The notes beneath the pieces are model-generated. The model did no database searches. It saw only the letters and a list, made by a program, of their open reading frames with translations, and was not told the DNA's origin. DNA of 5,016 nucleotides from Bdellovibrionales bacterium (GTDB lineage Bacteria; Bdellovibrionota; Bdellovibrionia; Bdellovibrionales; UBA1609). The stretch spans positions 1 to 5,016 of the forward strand of contig JANQSX010000147.1 of NCBI GenBank assembly GCA_028279085.1, given 5' to 3'. This document shows positions 1-4,918 of this stretch, piece by piece; position 1 is the first letter of the stretch; each line of letters opens with the position of its first letter. The position numbers and the translations under genes were made by a program.

Positions 1-36
1 TCAAGCGTGTGCTCTAACCAACTGAGCTACAGGCCC
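1..36 (-). tRNA. tRNA-Ile (probable GAT anticodon), 5' part only, cut by the window edge
   Basis: Read on the minus strand from base 36, the sequence gives a 7-base acceptor 5' strand (GGGCCTG), TA at positions 8-9, and a perfect D stem (GCTC/GAGC) closing the loop AGTTGGTTA. Base A26 and the anticodon 5' strand CACGC follow, then loop bases TTGA, where the window ends. The visible anticodon bases are G34 and A35. Base 36 lies outside the window, so Ile (GAT) is an inference from the strong resemblance of the whole 5' half to bacterial tRNA-Ile; Phe, Val or Leu are formally possible. tRNA-Ile often sits in rRNA operons. Here it has its own promoter 11 bases upstream, and a protein gene, not 16S rRNA, lies before it. 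Confidence 0.85.
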
Positions 37-47
37 TGAGAGTGAAG

Positions 48-77
48 AGAATATCATTTTATTAGCTTTGTTTGCAA
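48..77 (-). promoter_or_regulatory. Promoter of the tRNA-Ile gene
   Basis: On the minus strand a -35-like box TTGCAA (72-77) is followed, after an 18-base spacer, by a -10-like box TATTCT (48-53). Only 11 bases separate the -10 box from the first tRNA base at 36, which would leave a 5' leader of a few bases, as is common for tRNA genes. Both boxes are unchanged in the tandem copy at 262-291, although spacer bases differ. The match to the sigma-70 consensus is moderate, and no transcript data are available. Confidence 0.5.
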
Positions 78-95
78 TTGTTGTTTCAGTCGCTC

Positions 96-119
96 AAAAA
101 ATCATGTGTATGATTTTTT
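96..119 (-). terminator. A/T-rich hairpin between the tRNA-like copy and tRNA-Ile, possible terminator
   Basis: A perfect 10-bp inverted repeat, AAAAAATCAT and ATGATTTTTT, surrounds a 4-base loop. The right arm ends in six T on either strand, so it resembles a bidirectional intrinsic terminator with an unusually GC-poor stem. It lies downstream of the tRNA-like element and just upstream of the tRNA-Ile promoter, where it would separate the two units. An identical stem with one loop change is found at 310-333. It could equally be a protein-binding palindrome, because the weak stem makes efficient termination uncertain. Confidence 0.45.
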
Positions 120-122
120 GCT

Positions 123-157
123 CTGTTTTCCTGCTCCTAAGGTCGCAGGCAAAACAG
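123..157 (-). other. Strong hairpin (12 bp, one bulge) downstream of the tRNA-like element
   Basis: The left arm CTGTTTTCCTGC (123-134) pairs with the right arm GCAGG-C-AAAACAG (145-157), with a single bulged C at 150 and a 10-base loop. CCT and AGG within the loop can pair further. It lies 23 bases beyond the tRNA-like sequence in the direction of transcription and is followed by the A/T hairpin at 96-119. It lacks a T tract directly after the stem, so it is not a standard terminator. It could be a processing or stability stem, or a remnant of the duplicated tRNA unit. Confidence 0.5.
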
Positions 158-180
158 GCCGCTTATCTGCTTGTAGGTGG

Positions 181-250
181 TGGAAGGCTTGCTCTTCAGC
201 ACCCCAGGCATTCTCAAGCCTGTGTTCCTGACCAACTGAGCTACAAGCCC
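181..250 (-). pseudogene. Degenerate tRNA-Ile-like sequence
   Basis: On the minus strand from base 250 this begins GGGCTTG, TA, GCTC and the D-loop core AGTTGGT, and it aligns with the tRNA-Ile at 1-36 apart from one inserted base and a few substitutions. The D stem (GCTC/GAAC) has one mismatch. The anticodon arm is a 5-bp stem CAGGC/GCCTG around an 8-base loop, TTGAGAAT, one base longer than normal. A 3' acceptor strand CAAGCCT (185-191) pairs with GGGCTTG, and an unpaired T and CCA (181-183) follow. Only 13 bases lie between the anticodon arm and the acceptor strand, too few for a normal variable loop and T arm. An alternative folding gives a T-arm-like GAAG/CTTC stem with loop AGCAAGC, but then the acceptor strand no longer fits. 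A decayed duplicate of tRNA-Ile is the simplest reading. A functional tRNA-like RNA is possible, since its promoter copy is intact. Confidence 0.55.
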
Positions 251-261
251 TGAGAGTGAAG

Positions 262-291
262 AGAATATCATTTTATCTACTTTATTTGCAA
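262..291 (-). promoter_or_regulatory. Duplicated promoter in front of the tRNA-like element
   Basis: The boxes TTGCAA (286-291) and TATTCT (262-267) are separated by 18 bases and lie 11 bases before the tRNA-like start at 250, exactly as in the tRNA-Ile copy. Four spacer bases have changed but neither box has. The tRNA-like sequence is therefore probably transcribed, unless the duplication is simply too recent for the boxes to have decayed. Confidence 0.45.
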
Positions 292-309
292 TTGTTGTTT
301 CAGTCGCTC

Positions 310-333
310 AAAAAATCATGAGTATGATTTTTT
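310..333 (-). terminator. A/T-rich hairpin after the lipoprotein gene, possible terminator
   Basis: A perfect 10-bp stem AAAAAATCAT/ATGATTTTTT with loop GAGT (plus strand) begins nine bases after the lipoprotein stop codon. In the minus-strand transcript it ends in six U, so it is well placed to end that transcript before the tRNA promoter. The stem has only two G-C pairs, so its strength is doubtful. It is the second copy of the hairpin at 96-119. Confidence 0.5.
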
Positions 334-342
334 GCCATCATT

Positions 343-924
343 TTACTGATCTAAAGGAACTGCTTTCAAATCACATTTAGGTGATAAAAGGGCGTCTAGT
401 GAGCTTTTACACTTAACATAATCACTCTGAAGTAAATTATTTTCATCAACACAATATAAAGTTACTATGGCATTATCAGGGCTTGTTCCACAGATCACTT
501 TGTTTCCAAAAGTGCACTCTGGTTTTATTGTGGAGACAGTATTATTAGAGATATCTATACATACAGGTGTGTGTGTAACCACACTAACTATTCTGATTTG
601 ATCAGGAGATGTTTCTGTTAATTGAGTACAATGAGCACTGTGGTCATTAGCTTCTTCAGTTATTCCACATATTGGTTGATTAGATAATATTATGTCATTT
701 CCATCAATACAATATACCTTTAATTCACCTTCTCCAGGTTTAGTGCCACATGCCGGATTTCCTGTTTTACATTTTATAATGTGATGGGACTGACAGGCTG
801 CTTTGAATGCACTGTTTTTTTGTATTTTATTACTCTCTTCTGGTGCTTCTGTAGCAGCTTTTTTGTTTTTACAACTAGTTATAGTAAATAAAGAACATAA
901 CATTAATAAAATAATTATTTTCAT
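343..924 (-). CDS. Cysteine-rich lipoprotein with internal repeats, function unknown
   Basis: The 193-residue product has a basic start (MK), a hydrophobic core and the lipobox ITSC at 15-18. It should be lipidated on Cys18 after signal peptidase II cleavage and exported to the inner or outer membrane. A Lys/Glu/Ala-rich linker (19-40) follows. The remaining domain holds 12 cysteines (44, 52, 59, 72, 86, 99, 122, 137, 145, 158, 172, 184). Two matching repeats are visible, residues 52-86 and 137-172, each with four cysteines at nearly equal spacing (7 or 8, 13, 14 residues) and the shared pattern CGT-x-P, then YC-[IV]-D-x-N. Residues 122-137 look like a half repeat (VCID...C). An even cysteine number in an exported protein suggests disulfides. 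The ATG start is supported by AAGGAG (930-935) five bases upstream and by the signal peptide. It has its own promoter and ends just before a hairpin. I do not recognise the family and assign no function. Confidence 0.88.
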   Translation of the reverse strand: MKIIILLMLCSLFTITSCKNKKAATEAPEESNKIQKNSAFKAACQSHHIIKCKTGNPACGTKPGEGELKVYCIDGNDIILSNQPICGITEEANDHSAHCTQLTETSPDQIRIVSVVTHTPVCIDISNNTVSTIKPECTFGNKVICGTSPDNAIVTLYCVDENNLLQSDYVKCKSSLDALLSPKCDLKAVPLDQ

Positions 925-948
925 AACATCTCCTTTGCTTAGTTGAGT

Positions 949-975
949 ATTATATTAAATGTGGCAGTTAAACAA
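949..975 (-). promoter_or_regulatory. Probable promoter of the lipoprotein gene
   Basis: On the minus strand a consensus -10 box TATAAT (949-954) lies 24 bases before the ATG, giving a short leader that contains the Shine-Dalgarno site. The best -35 candidate is TTGTTT (970-975), only 15 bases upstream of the -10. This short spacer suggests either a weak promoter helped by an activator or a slightly shifted -10 (TAATAC, 17-base spacer). The -35 candidate is part of a tandem 9-base repeat. Confidence 0.5.
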
Positions 976-990
976 GTTAAACAAGTTAAA
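967..990. repeat. Tandem 9-base repeat GTTAAACAA (2.7 copies)
   Basis: GTTAAACAA occurs at 967-975 and 976-984 and is followed by a partial copy GTTAAA (985-990). It overlaps and extends upstream of the -35 region of the lipoprotein promoter. The position would suit a regulator site, but a chance low-complexity repeat in AT-rich DNA is equally possible. Confidence 0.6.
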
Positions 991-1055
991 AATGTTAGAG
1001 CACTGTCATTATTCATCACATATTAGTTCTGTTGGTTCTACATTTTGTTCTAGAT

Positions 1056-1820
1056 CTAATTCCAATATTTAGGAGCAGTGGAATCAGGTTCTTCTTTACT
1101 TTCTACAATTTTTATTTTCTTTTTTAATATTCCTCTTCGGAAATTAAATAGATTTCCTATTTTTTTCCTTTGTGAAATAGATCGAAACTTTAAAAATAAA
1201 AAGCCGGATAATAACCCCCCTAGATGAGCTAGATTGGCTACAGGAGAACCAAAGCCGGCACTTAACATTGTCATTAACTCGACAGCAGCAATTAAAATTG
1301 TAAAAGTTCTGGCTTTCATAGGGAAAACAAACATAAAAAGCACTAGCCTCTCACCAAAAATCCAACCATAAGCTAGTAAGAGTCCAAAGACAGCTCCTGA
1401 AGCACCAACAACCGGGGTGTCCATTACAATACTGTAGCTACCAAAAATAGAATAAAGTTTTACACCAATAAAATACACTAGTGCGGATCCCATTCCACAA
1501 ATAAGATAATAATTAAGGAAAAATTTCTTTCCCCATAAGTTCTCCAGTTCAGAGCCAAACATCCAAAGAACCATCATGTTAAATAGAATATGAAATATGC
1601 CGCTGCTGTGAATGAACATATAAGTAAAAAATTGCCATATATAAAAACGATCAATGGAAGAAGGCACAAAACCAAGTATGTGATATATACTATCTGTCTT
1701 CATAAAAAATTTTTGAATAATAGAGATAAGAAGGAACCAACATACTAAGTTGACGATAATTAACACCTTCACACAAGGTGTTGTTCTGGGAACCATTATT
1801 TGTGAAGAGGAGTGATACAT
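1056..1820 (-). CDS. Rhomboid family intramembrane serine protease
   Basis: Rhomboids cut transmembrane segments of substrates within the lipid bilayer using a Ser-His dyad. The product has the expected six hydrophobic segments, roughly 17-37, 63-88, 100-122, 137-154, 158-185 and 193-210. The nucleophile is Ser141 in GASGAVFG, and the base is His199 in AHLGG of the last segment. His77 and Asn81 (HILFN) in segment 2 match the oxyanion-forming HxxxN of GlpG. All key residues are present, so it should be active. The tail (211-254) is strongly basic and then acidic. The substrate is unknown. It starts 28 bases after sppA and is probably cotranscribed with it. No Shine-Dalgarno sequence precedes the ATG at 1820; Met9 (ATG at 1794-1796) is a good alternative, since MVPRTTPCVKVL resembles usual rhomboid N-termini and its ATG overlaps the stop of a small frame. 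Confidence 0.93.
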   Translation of the reverse strand: MYHSSSQIMVPRTTPCVKVLIIVNLVCWFLLISIIQKFFMKTDSIYHILGFVPSSIDRFYIWQFFTYMFIHSSGIFHILFNMMVLWMFGSELENLWGKKFFLNYYLICGMGSALVYFIGVKLYSIFGSYSIVMDTPVVGASGAVFGLLLAYGWIFGERLVLFMFVFPMKARTFTILIAAVELMTMLSAGFGSPVANLAHLGGLLSGFLFLKFRSISQRKKIGNLFNFRRGILKKKIKIVESKEEPDSTAPKYWN

Positions 1821-1848
1821 TTTTTTATTTCAGACAGGTTCATTTATT

Positions 1849-2790
1849 TTACAATCCGATAGCCGGTGGAAAAATATACATAGGTGTTGCACTAGACTGA
1901 ATACCGAGAATAGATATTAAAGCTGTCTTTTTCTCGATGAAAGAAGAAAGTTTCAACTCACTATTGAGAGTGCTGCCTAGTCGGTGACTTAACAAATCAA
2001 GATAATTCGGTTGGGGTGTAAAAAGTTTTGGTTTTTTACCTAAACCGGTTATTTTTCCGATATGTTCAACAGCATCGGAATAAGTTCCTATAGAATCAGC
2101 AAAACCCAAAGATACGGCAACATCTCCAGTAAACACTCTGCCATCTGCGTAAGCGGCTAGATCTTCCGCTCGCATTTTTCTTCCTTCTATAATTGCCGAT
2201 TTAAATTGCTCTAGTAATTCGTTTAAAAGATCCTGAAATAAAACTCTCTCTTTTGAGGTCATAGGACGAAACCTAGTACCTGAATCCTTAAATTCACCTG
2301 TTTTAAGGGAATAAGGCTCTAATTTTGCCCACTCATATAACCTCTCCATATTTATCAAAGGCCAGATAACCCCAATGGAACCAACTAAAGTGCCGGAATT
2401 AACTATGATTGAAGAAGCTCCTACAGCTGCATAAAGTGCTCCACTGGCCATTGTGGAACCTACAGAAACAACTACCGGTTTTTGCAGTACCTCTCTGACT
2501 CTCTTAAATTCTTGATAAAGTTCCTCACTTAAAGCAACAGAACCACCGGGAGAATCTAAACGGATCAAAACTCCTTTTATTTTTTCATCTTGTGAATGCT
2601 TTCTCAAATCTTTAATAAATTTGTGTTTTTCTATCAAAATGCCTTTTAGATCCAAGGCCAGAATAGAATTTTGATTGGCAGTGGATGTACTATTGCCTGG
2701 TTTTAGGATACTGACAATGCCACTAACAAAAAGTAAAACAGCTATCACAACAACTATTTTTACGAATATAGAAATTTTCTTTTTTTCCAC
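1849..2790 (-). CDS. sppA: Signal peptide peptidase SppA (short, 36-kDa type)
   Basis: SppA is a membrane-anchored serine protease that degrades signal peptides left in the membrane after secretion. It belongs to the ClpP/crotonase-fold S49 family and uses a Ser-Lys dyad. At 313 residues this is the short single-domain form, not the double-length E. coli type. It has a lysine-rich start, one transmembrane segment (about 8-28), a linker, and a protease core at about 42-250. The motif LDSPGGS lies at 78-84. The nucleophile is Ser116 in TMASG. The general base is Lys168 in TGEFKDSG, 52 residues later, the same spacing as in the Bacillus enzyme as I recall it. GSIGVI (137-142) and DGRVFTG (216-222) are also typical. 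A less conserved C-terminal part (255-313) ends in a Pro-rich hydrophobic stretch. The start is GTG at 2788-2790, supported by AAGGAG (2797-2802) six bases upstream. It lies 146 bases after rpsA and 28 before the rhomboid gene. Confidence 0.95.
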   Translation of the reverse strand: MEKKKISIFVKIVVVIAVLLFVSGIVSILKPGNSTSTANQNSILALDLKGILIEKHKFIKDLRKHSQDEKIKGVLIRLDSPGGSVALSEELYQEFKRVREVLQKPVVVSVGSTMASGALYAAVGASSIIVNSGTLVGSIGVIWPLINMERLYEWAKLEPYSLKTGEFKDSGTRFRPMTSKERVLFQDLLNELLEQFKSAIIEGRKMRAEDLAAYADGRVFTGDVAVSLGFADSIGTYSDAVEHIGKITGLGKKPKLFTPQPNYLDLLSHRLGSTLNSELKLSSFIEKKTALISILGIQSSATPMYIFPPAIGL

Positions 2791-2936
2791 AGTAAGCTCC
2801 TTGGTTAACTTTTTAAACTGTTTTAGTCTAACAACGAGGACATAACAAAAACGGATGATTGTCAGATTATATATTAACTATTACATGGGATATCGGACAA
2901 TATTTAATCAGGAGTTTTTAAAAATAATTTATAATT

Positions 2937-4832
2937 TTACTCAGAATCTGAAGTAGTGTCTTTTGTTTCTTCCTGACTTGATGGTTTTACCCCCAAAGAA
3001 GCTTTTAAGGCTCGTCCAAAGAAGCTTTCCGTTTTTTTGTTCTTCTGAGCAGCTGGCTTTTGATCAGTGGAGCTTTCTTCCTCTTCCGCAGAAGCCTTTT
3101 CATTATTTCCTCTTAATTGTACTTGTTTTACACTAAGTCCGATCTTTTGGGCTTCCATATCAATATTTAAGACTTCTACTTTTAGTGTATCTCCTATTTT
3201 AGCTATTTGATCCGGTGCTTCCACACGCTGTGTACTTAACTCGCTAATATGAATTAAACCTTCCACTCCAGGCTCCAACTCAACAAATACACCAAAGTCC
3301 ATTAATTTTTTGACTTTTACTTCATGGCGGGAACCAGGAGGATATTTTGATTCCACTCCTATCCAAGGATCCTCTTGTAAATGCTTAACACTTAAACTAA
3401 ATCGTTCTTCATCAATATTAACATCTCGCACAATTGTTTGTAGAGTGTCCCCTTTTTTATAATCCGATTTAGGATTGATATGTTCTGTCCAGGATAAGTC
3501 GGAAACATGAATAAAGCCATCCACCTCTTCTCCCTCTATTTCCACAAAAATGCCAAAATCAGTAATTGATTTTACAGCAACTTCCATTTTCATTCCAACA
3601 GGGTATTTTTCTTTTAAAGCCACCCAAGGATTTTCCTGAAGCTGCTTTAAACCTAGGCTAATACGATGATTATCTTGATCGACCCCTAAAACTTTTACAG
3701 AAATTTCTTCATCTACTTTAAGTAGTTGGGAAGGGTGTTTGATTTTCTTTCCCCAACTCATTTCACTAACATGCACTAAACCTTCAATACCTTCTTTTAA
3801 TTTCATAAAAGCTCCATAGTCCGTTAGGCTAACCACATAAGCTTTCAAAACATCTCCAATTTGAATATCCTTACTCACTTTTTCCCAAGGATCTTCTGTC
3901 ATTTGCTTTAAACCCAAACTGACTCTGTTTTTTTCCTGATCAAACTTCAATATTTTTACTTCCACCTCACTGCCCAAAGAAACCAATTCTGACGGGTGTT
4001 TTATCCGATTCCAACTCATATCTGTGATATGCAACAAACCATCCAAACCACCTAAATCCAAAAATACTCCATAATCTGTGATGTTTTTAACTACTCCTTT
4101 TACAATAGCTCCTTCTTTAATCTCTGATAAAGTGCGGGAACGCAGACTTTTTCTCTCCTGACTCAATAATACTCGACGGGACAAGACAATATTGCCTCTT
4201 TTTTGGTTAAATTTGATAACTTTAAACTGGTATTTCTTACCAATATAGTTATTCAAATCCCGAACGGGACGTAATTCAATTTGTGATCCGGGTAGAAAAG
4301 CTTTCACTCCTATATCCACACTTAATCCACCTTTGACTTTGGTTATTACAGTCCCTTCAATCACTTCTTCATTTTCAACGACCTTGGAAATGTCTTTCCA
4401 TATTTTAATAATATCAGCCCGATCTTTGGATAACACCATCATCCCATCATCGTTTTCAATACGATCAATATAGACATCCAGCTCCTGTCCTATTTGGATT
4501 TGGCCTTGCCCTTCCACCAGACGAAATTCAGATTTTGGGATAAAGCCTTCACTTTTATAATTAATATCCACTAAAACATGGTCATCTTCCACAGAGACTA
4601 CACGACCCTTTACTACATCACCTACTTTGAAGTCTGATTTTTTTAAAGATTCTTCGTACAATTCACTGAAAGACTCATTATTGATACCATTATTAATGTC
4701 TTTATTGGAAGTTTCCAAATTGTTTTTATCGGCTTCCTCCAAGAGGGACAATACCTGTTCTCTTTGAATTTGCGCTTTAGTTTTCTTTTCGCCTGTACCC
4801 ATATCTAAAGAATAGACCTTTCCGACCGTCAT
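2937..4832 (-). CDS. rpsA: 30S ribosomal protein S1
   Basis: S1 binds single-stranded mRNA at the small ribosomal subunit and helps load messages, above all those with weak or structured leaders. The 631-residue product has six S1 (OB-fold) repeats, at about 67-136, 153-220, 238-309, 324-397, 411-484 and 498-570. Repeats 3-6 are close to each other, with signatures such as DYGVFLDL, HVSEMSW and SLGLKQ. Repeats 1 and 2 are more divergent, as expected for the ribosome-docking part. E. coli S1 has 557 residues. The excess here is a polar N-terminal extension of about 60 residues and an acidic, low-complexity C-terminal tail from about 573 that contains the short motif FFGRALKASLG (604-614). The start is an ATG with AAGGA (4839-4843) six bases upstream; Met11 is an alternative but lacks such a site. 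A likely promoter lies upstream of the gene. No clear intrinsic terminator separates it from sppA, so readthrough is plausible. Confidence 0.97.
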   Translation of the reverse strand: MTVGKVYSLDMGTGEKKTKAQIQREQVLSLLEEADKNNLETSNKDINNGINNESFSELYEESLKKSDFKVGDVVKGRVVSVEDDHVLVDINYKSEGFIPKSEFRLVEGQGQIQIGQELDVYIDRIENDDGMMVLSKDRADIIKIWKDISKVVENEEVIEGTVITKVKGGLSVDIGVKAFLPGSQIELRPVRDLNNYIGKKYQFKVIKFNQKRGNIVLSRRVLLSQERKSLRSRTLSEIKEGAIVKGVVKNITDYGVFLDLGGLDGLLHITDMSWNRIKHPSELVSLGSEVEVKILKFDQEKNRVSLGLKQMTEDPWEKVSKDIQIGDVLKAYVVSLTDYGAFMKLKEGIEGLVHVSEMSWGKKIKHPSQLLKVDEEISVKVLGVDQDNHRISLGLKQLQENPWVALKEKYPVGMKMEVAVKSITDFGIFVEIEGEEVDGFIHVSDLSWTEHINPKSDYKKGDTLQTIVRDVNIDEERFSLSVKHLQEDPWIGVESKYPPGSRHEVKVKKLMDFGVFVELEPGVEGLIHISELSTQRVEAPDQIAKIGDTLKVEVLNIDMEAQKIGLSVKQVQLRGNNEKASAEEEESSTDQKPAAQKNKKTESFFGRALKASLGVKPSSQEETKDTTSDSE

Positions 4833-4854
4833 TATACGTCCTTATTTCATGGTT

Positions 4855-4883
4855 CGTTTATTTCCATGTTGATTTTTTGTCAA
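4855..4883 (-). promoter_or_regulatory. Possible rpsA promoter
   Basis: On the minus strand a perfect -35 box TTGACA (4878-4883) is followed after 17 bases by a poor -10 box TAAACG (4855-4860), about 22 bases before the rpsA ATG. The consensus -35 makes a dedicated rpsA promoter likely, in addition to readthrough from cmk. The weak -10 is the main doubt. Confidence 0.45.
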
Positions 4884-4913
4884 AGGATTTTTTACGATAT
4901 ACAAAAAAAAATC
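4871..4913. repeat. GATTTTTT repeats in direct and inverted orientation upstream of rpsA
   Basis: On the plus strand GATTTTTT occurs at 4871-4878 and 4886-4893, and its inverse AAAAAATC at 4906-4913. In the cmk-rpsA transcript the 5' element can pair with either of the two downstream copies, and the second copy overlaps the -35 box of the rpsA promoter. The closer pairing resembles a weak A/U-only terminator for cmk; the alternative pairing would create mutually exclusive hairpins. Stems of this composition are weak, so any role is conjecture. Confidence 0.4.
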
Positions 4914-4918
4914 AGGAT

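Larger units (their letters stand above)
1..120 (-). repeat. Tandem direct repeat, copy 2 (leads into intact tRNA-Ile)
   Basis: This is the partner of the repeat at 214-334, with the same hairpin, promoter boxes, 11-base leader and tRNA start. This copy has a regular D stem and a regular anticodon stem start, so it appears to be the working gene. The duplication may extend left of base 1; if it does, sequence like 123-180 should follow the tRNA-Ile there. Confidence 0.9.
214..334 (-). repeat. Tandem direct repeat, copy 1 (hairpin, promoter and tRNA 5' half)
   Basis: This block matches bases 1-120 with a period of 214 bases (213 beyond one indel in the tRNA D loop). By eye, the stretch 241-334 differs from 27-120 at about six positions: four in the promoter spacer, one in the hairpin loop and one in the acceptor stem. 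The repeat covers the A/T hairpin, the promoter boxes, the short leader and the first half of the tRNA. Similarity becomes weak past the anticodon, where the partner copy leaves the window. It looks like a tandem duplication of a tRNA unit. Confidence 0.9.

Noticed and set aside
181..250. A functional tRNA-Leu (GAG) reading of the tRNA-like element
   Set aside because: The 8-base anticodon loop, mismatched D stem, missing T arm and absence of a long variable arm argue against a working tRNA-Leu.
68..253. 61-codon plus-strand open frame
   Set aside because: It runs antisense through the promoter copy, the hairpins and the tRNA-like element, has no ribosome-binding site, and its protein resembles nothing I recognise. 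It is explained by the RNA features on the other strand.
993..1002. GTTAGAGCAC, identical to part of the tRNA-Ile D arm
   Set aside because: Ten bases with no flanking similarity to the tRNA; chance or at most a trivial fragment.
1003..1055. Terminator after the rhomboid gene
   Set aside because: Repeated GTTCT words and a TAGATCTA palindrome are present, but no convincing hairpin with a T run.
2866..2900. TATAAT (minus strand, 2866-2871) in the rpsA-sppA gap as an sppA promoter
   Set aside because: The only -35-like hexamer (TTGTCC, 2895-2900) is 23 bases away, too far. In such AT-rich sequence a lone -10 match is weak evidence, although an sppA promoter in this 146-base gap remains possible.
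2840..2936. Intrinsic terminator after rpsA
   Set aside because: The gap has short palindromes such as TTTTTAAAAA but no stem with enough pairing followed by a T tract, so I call none.
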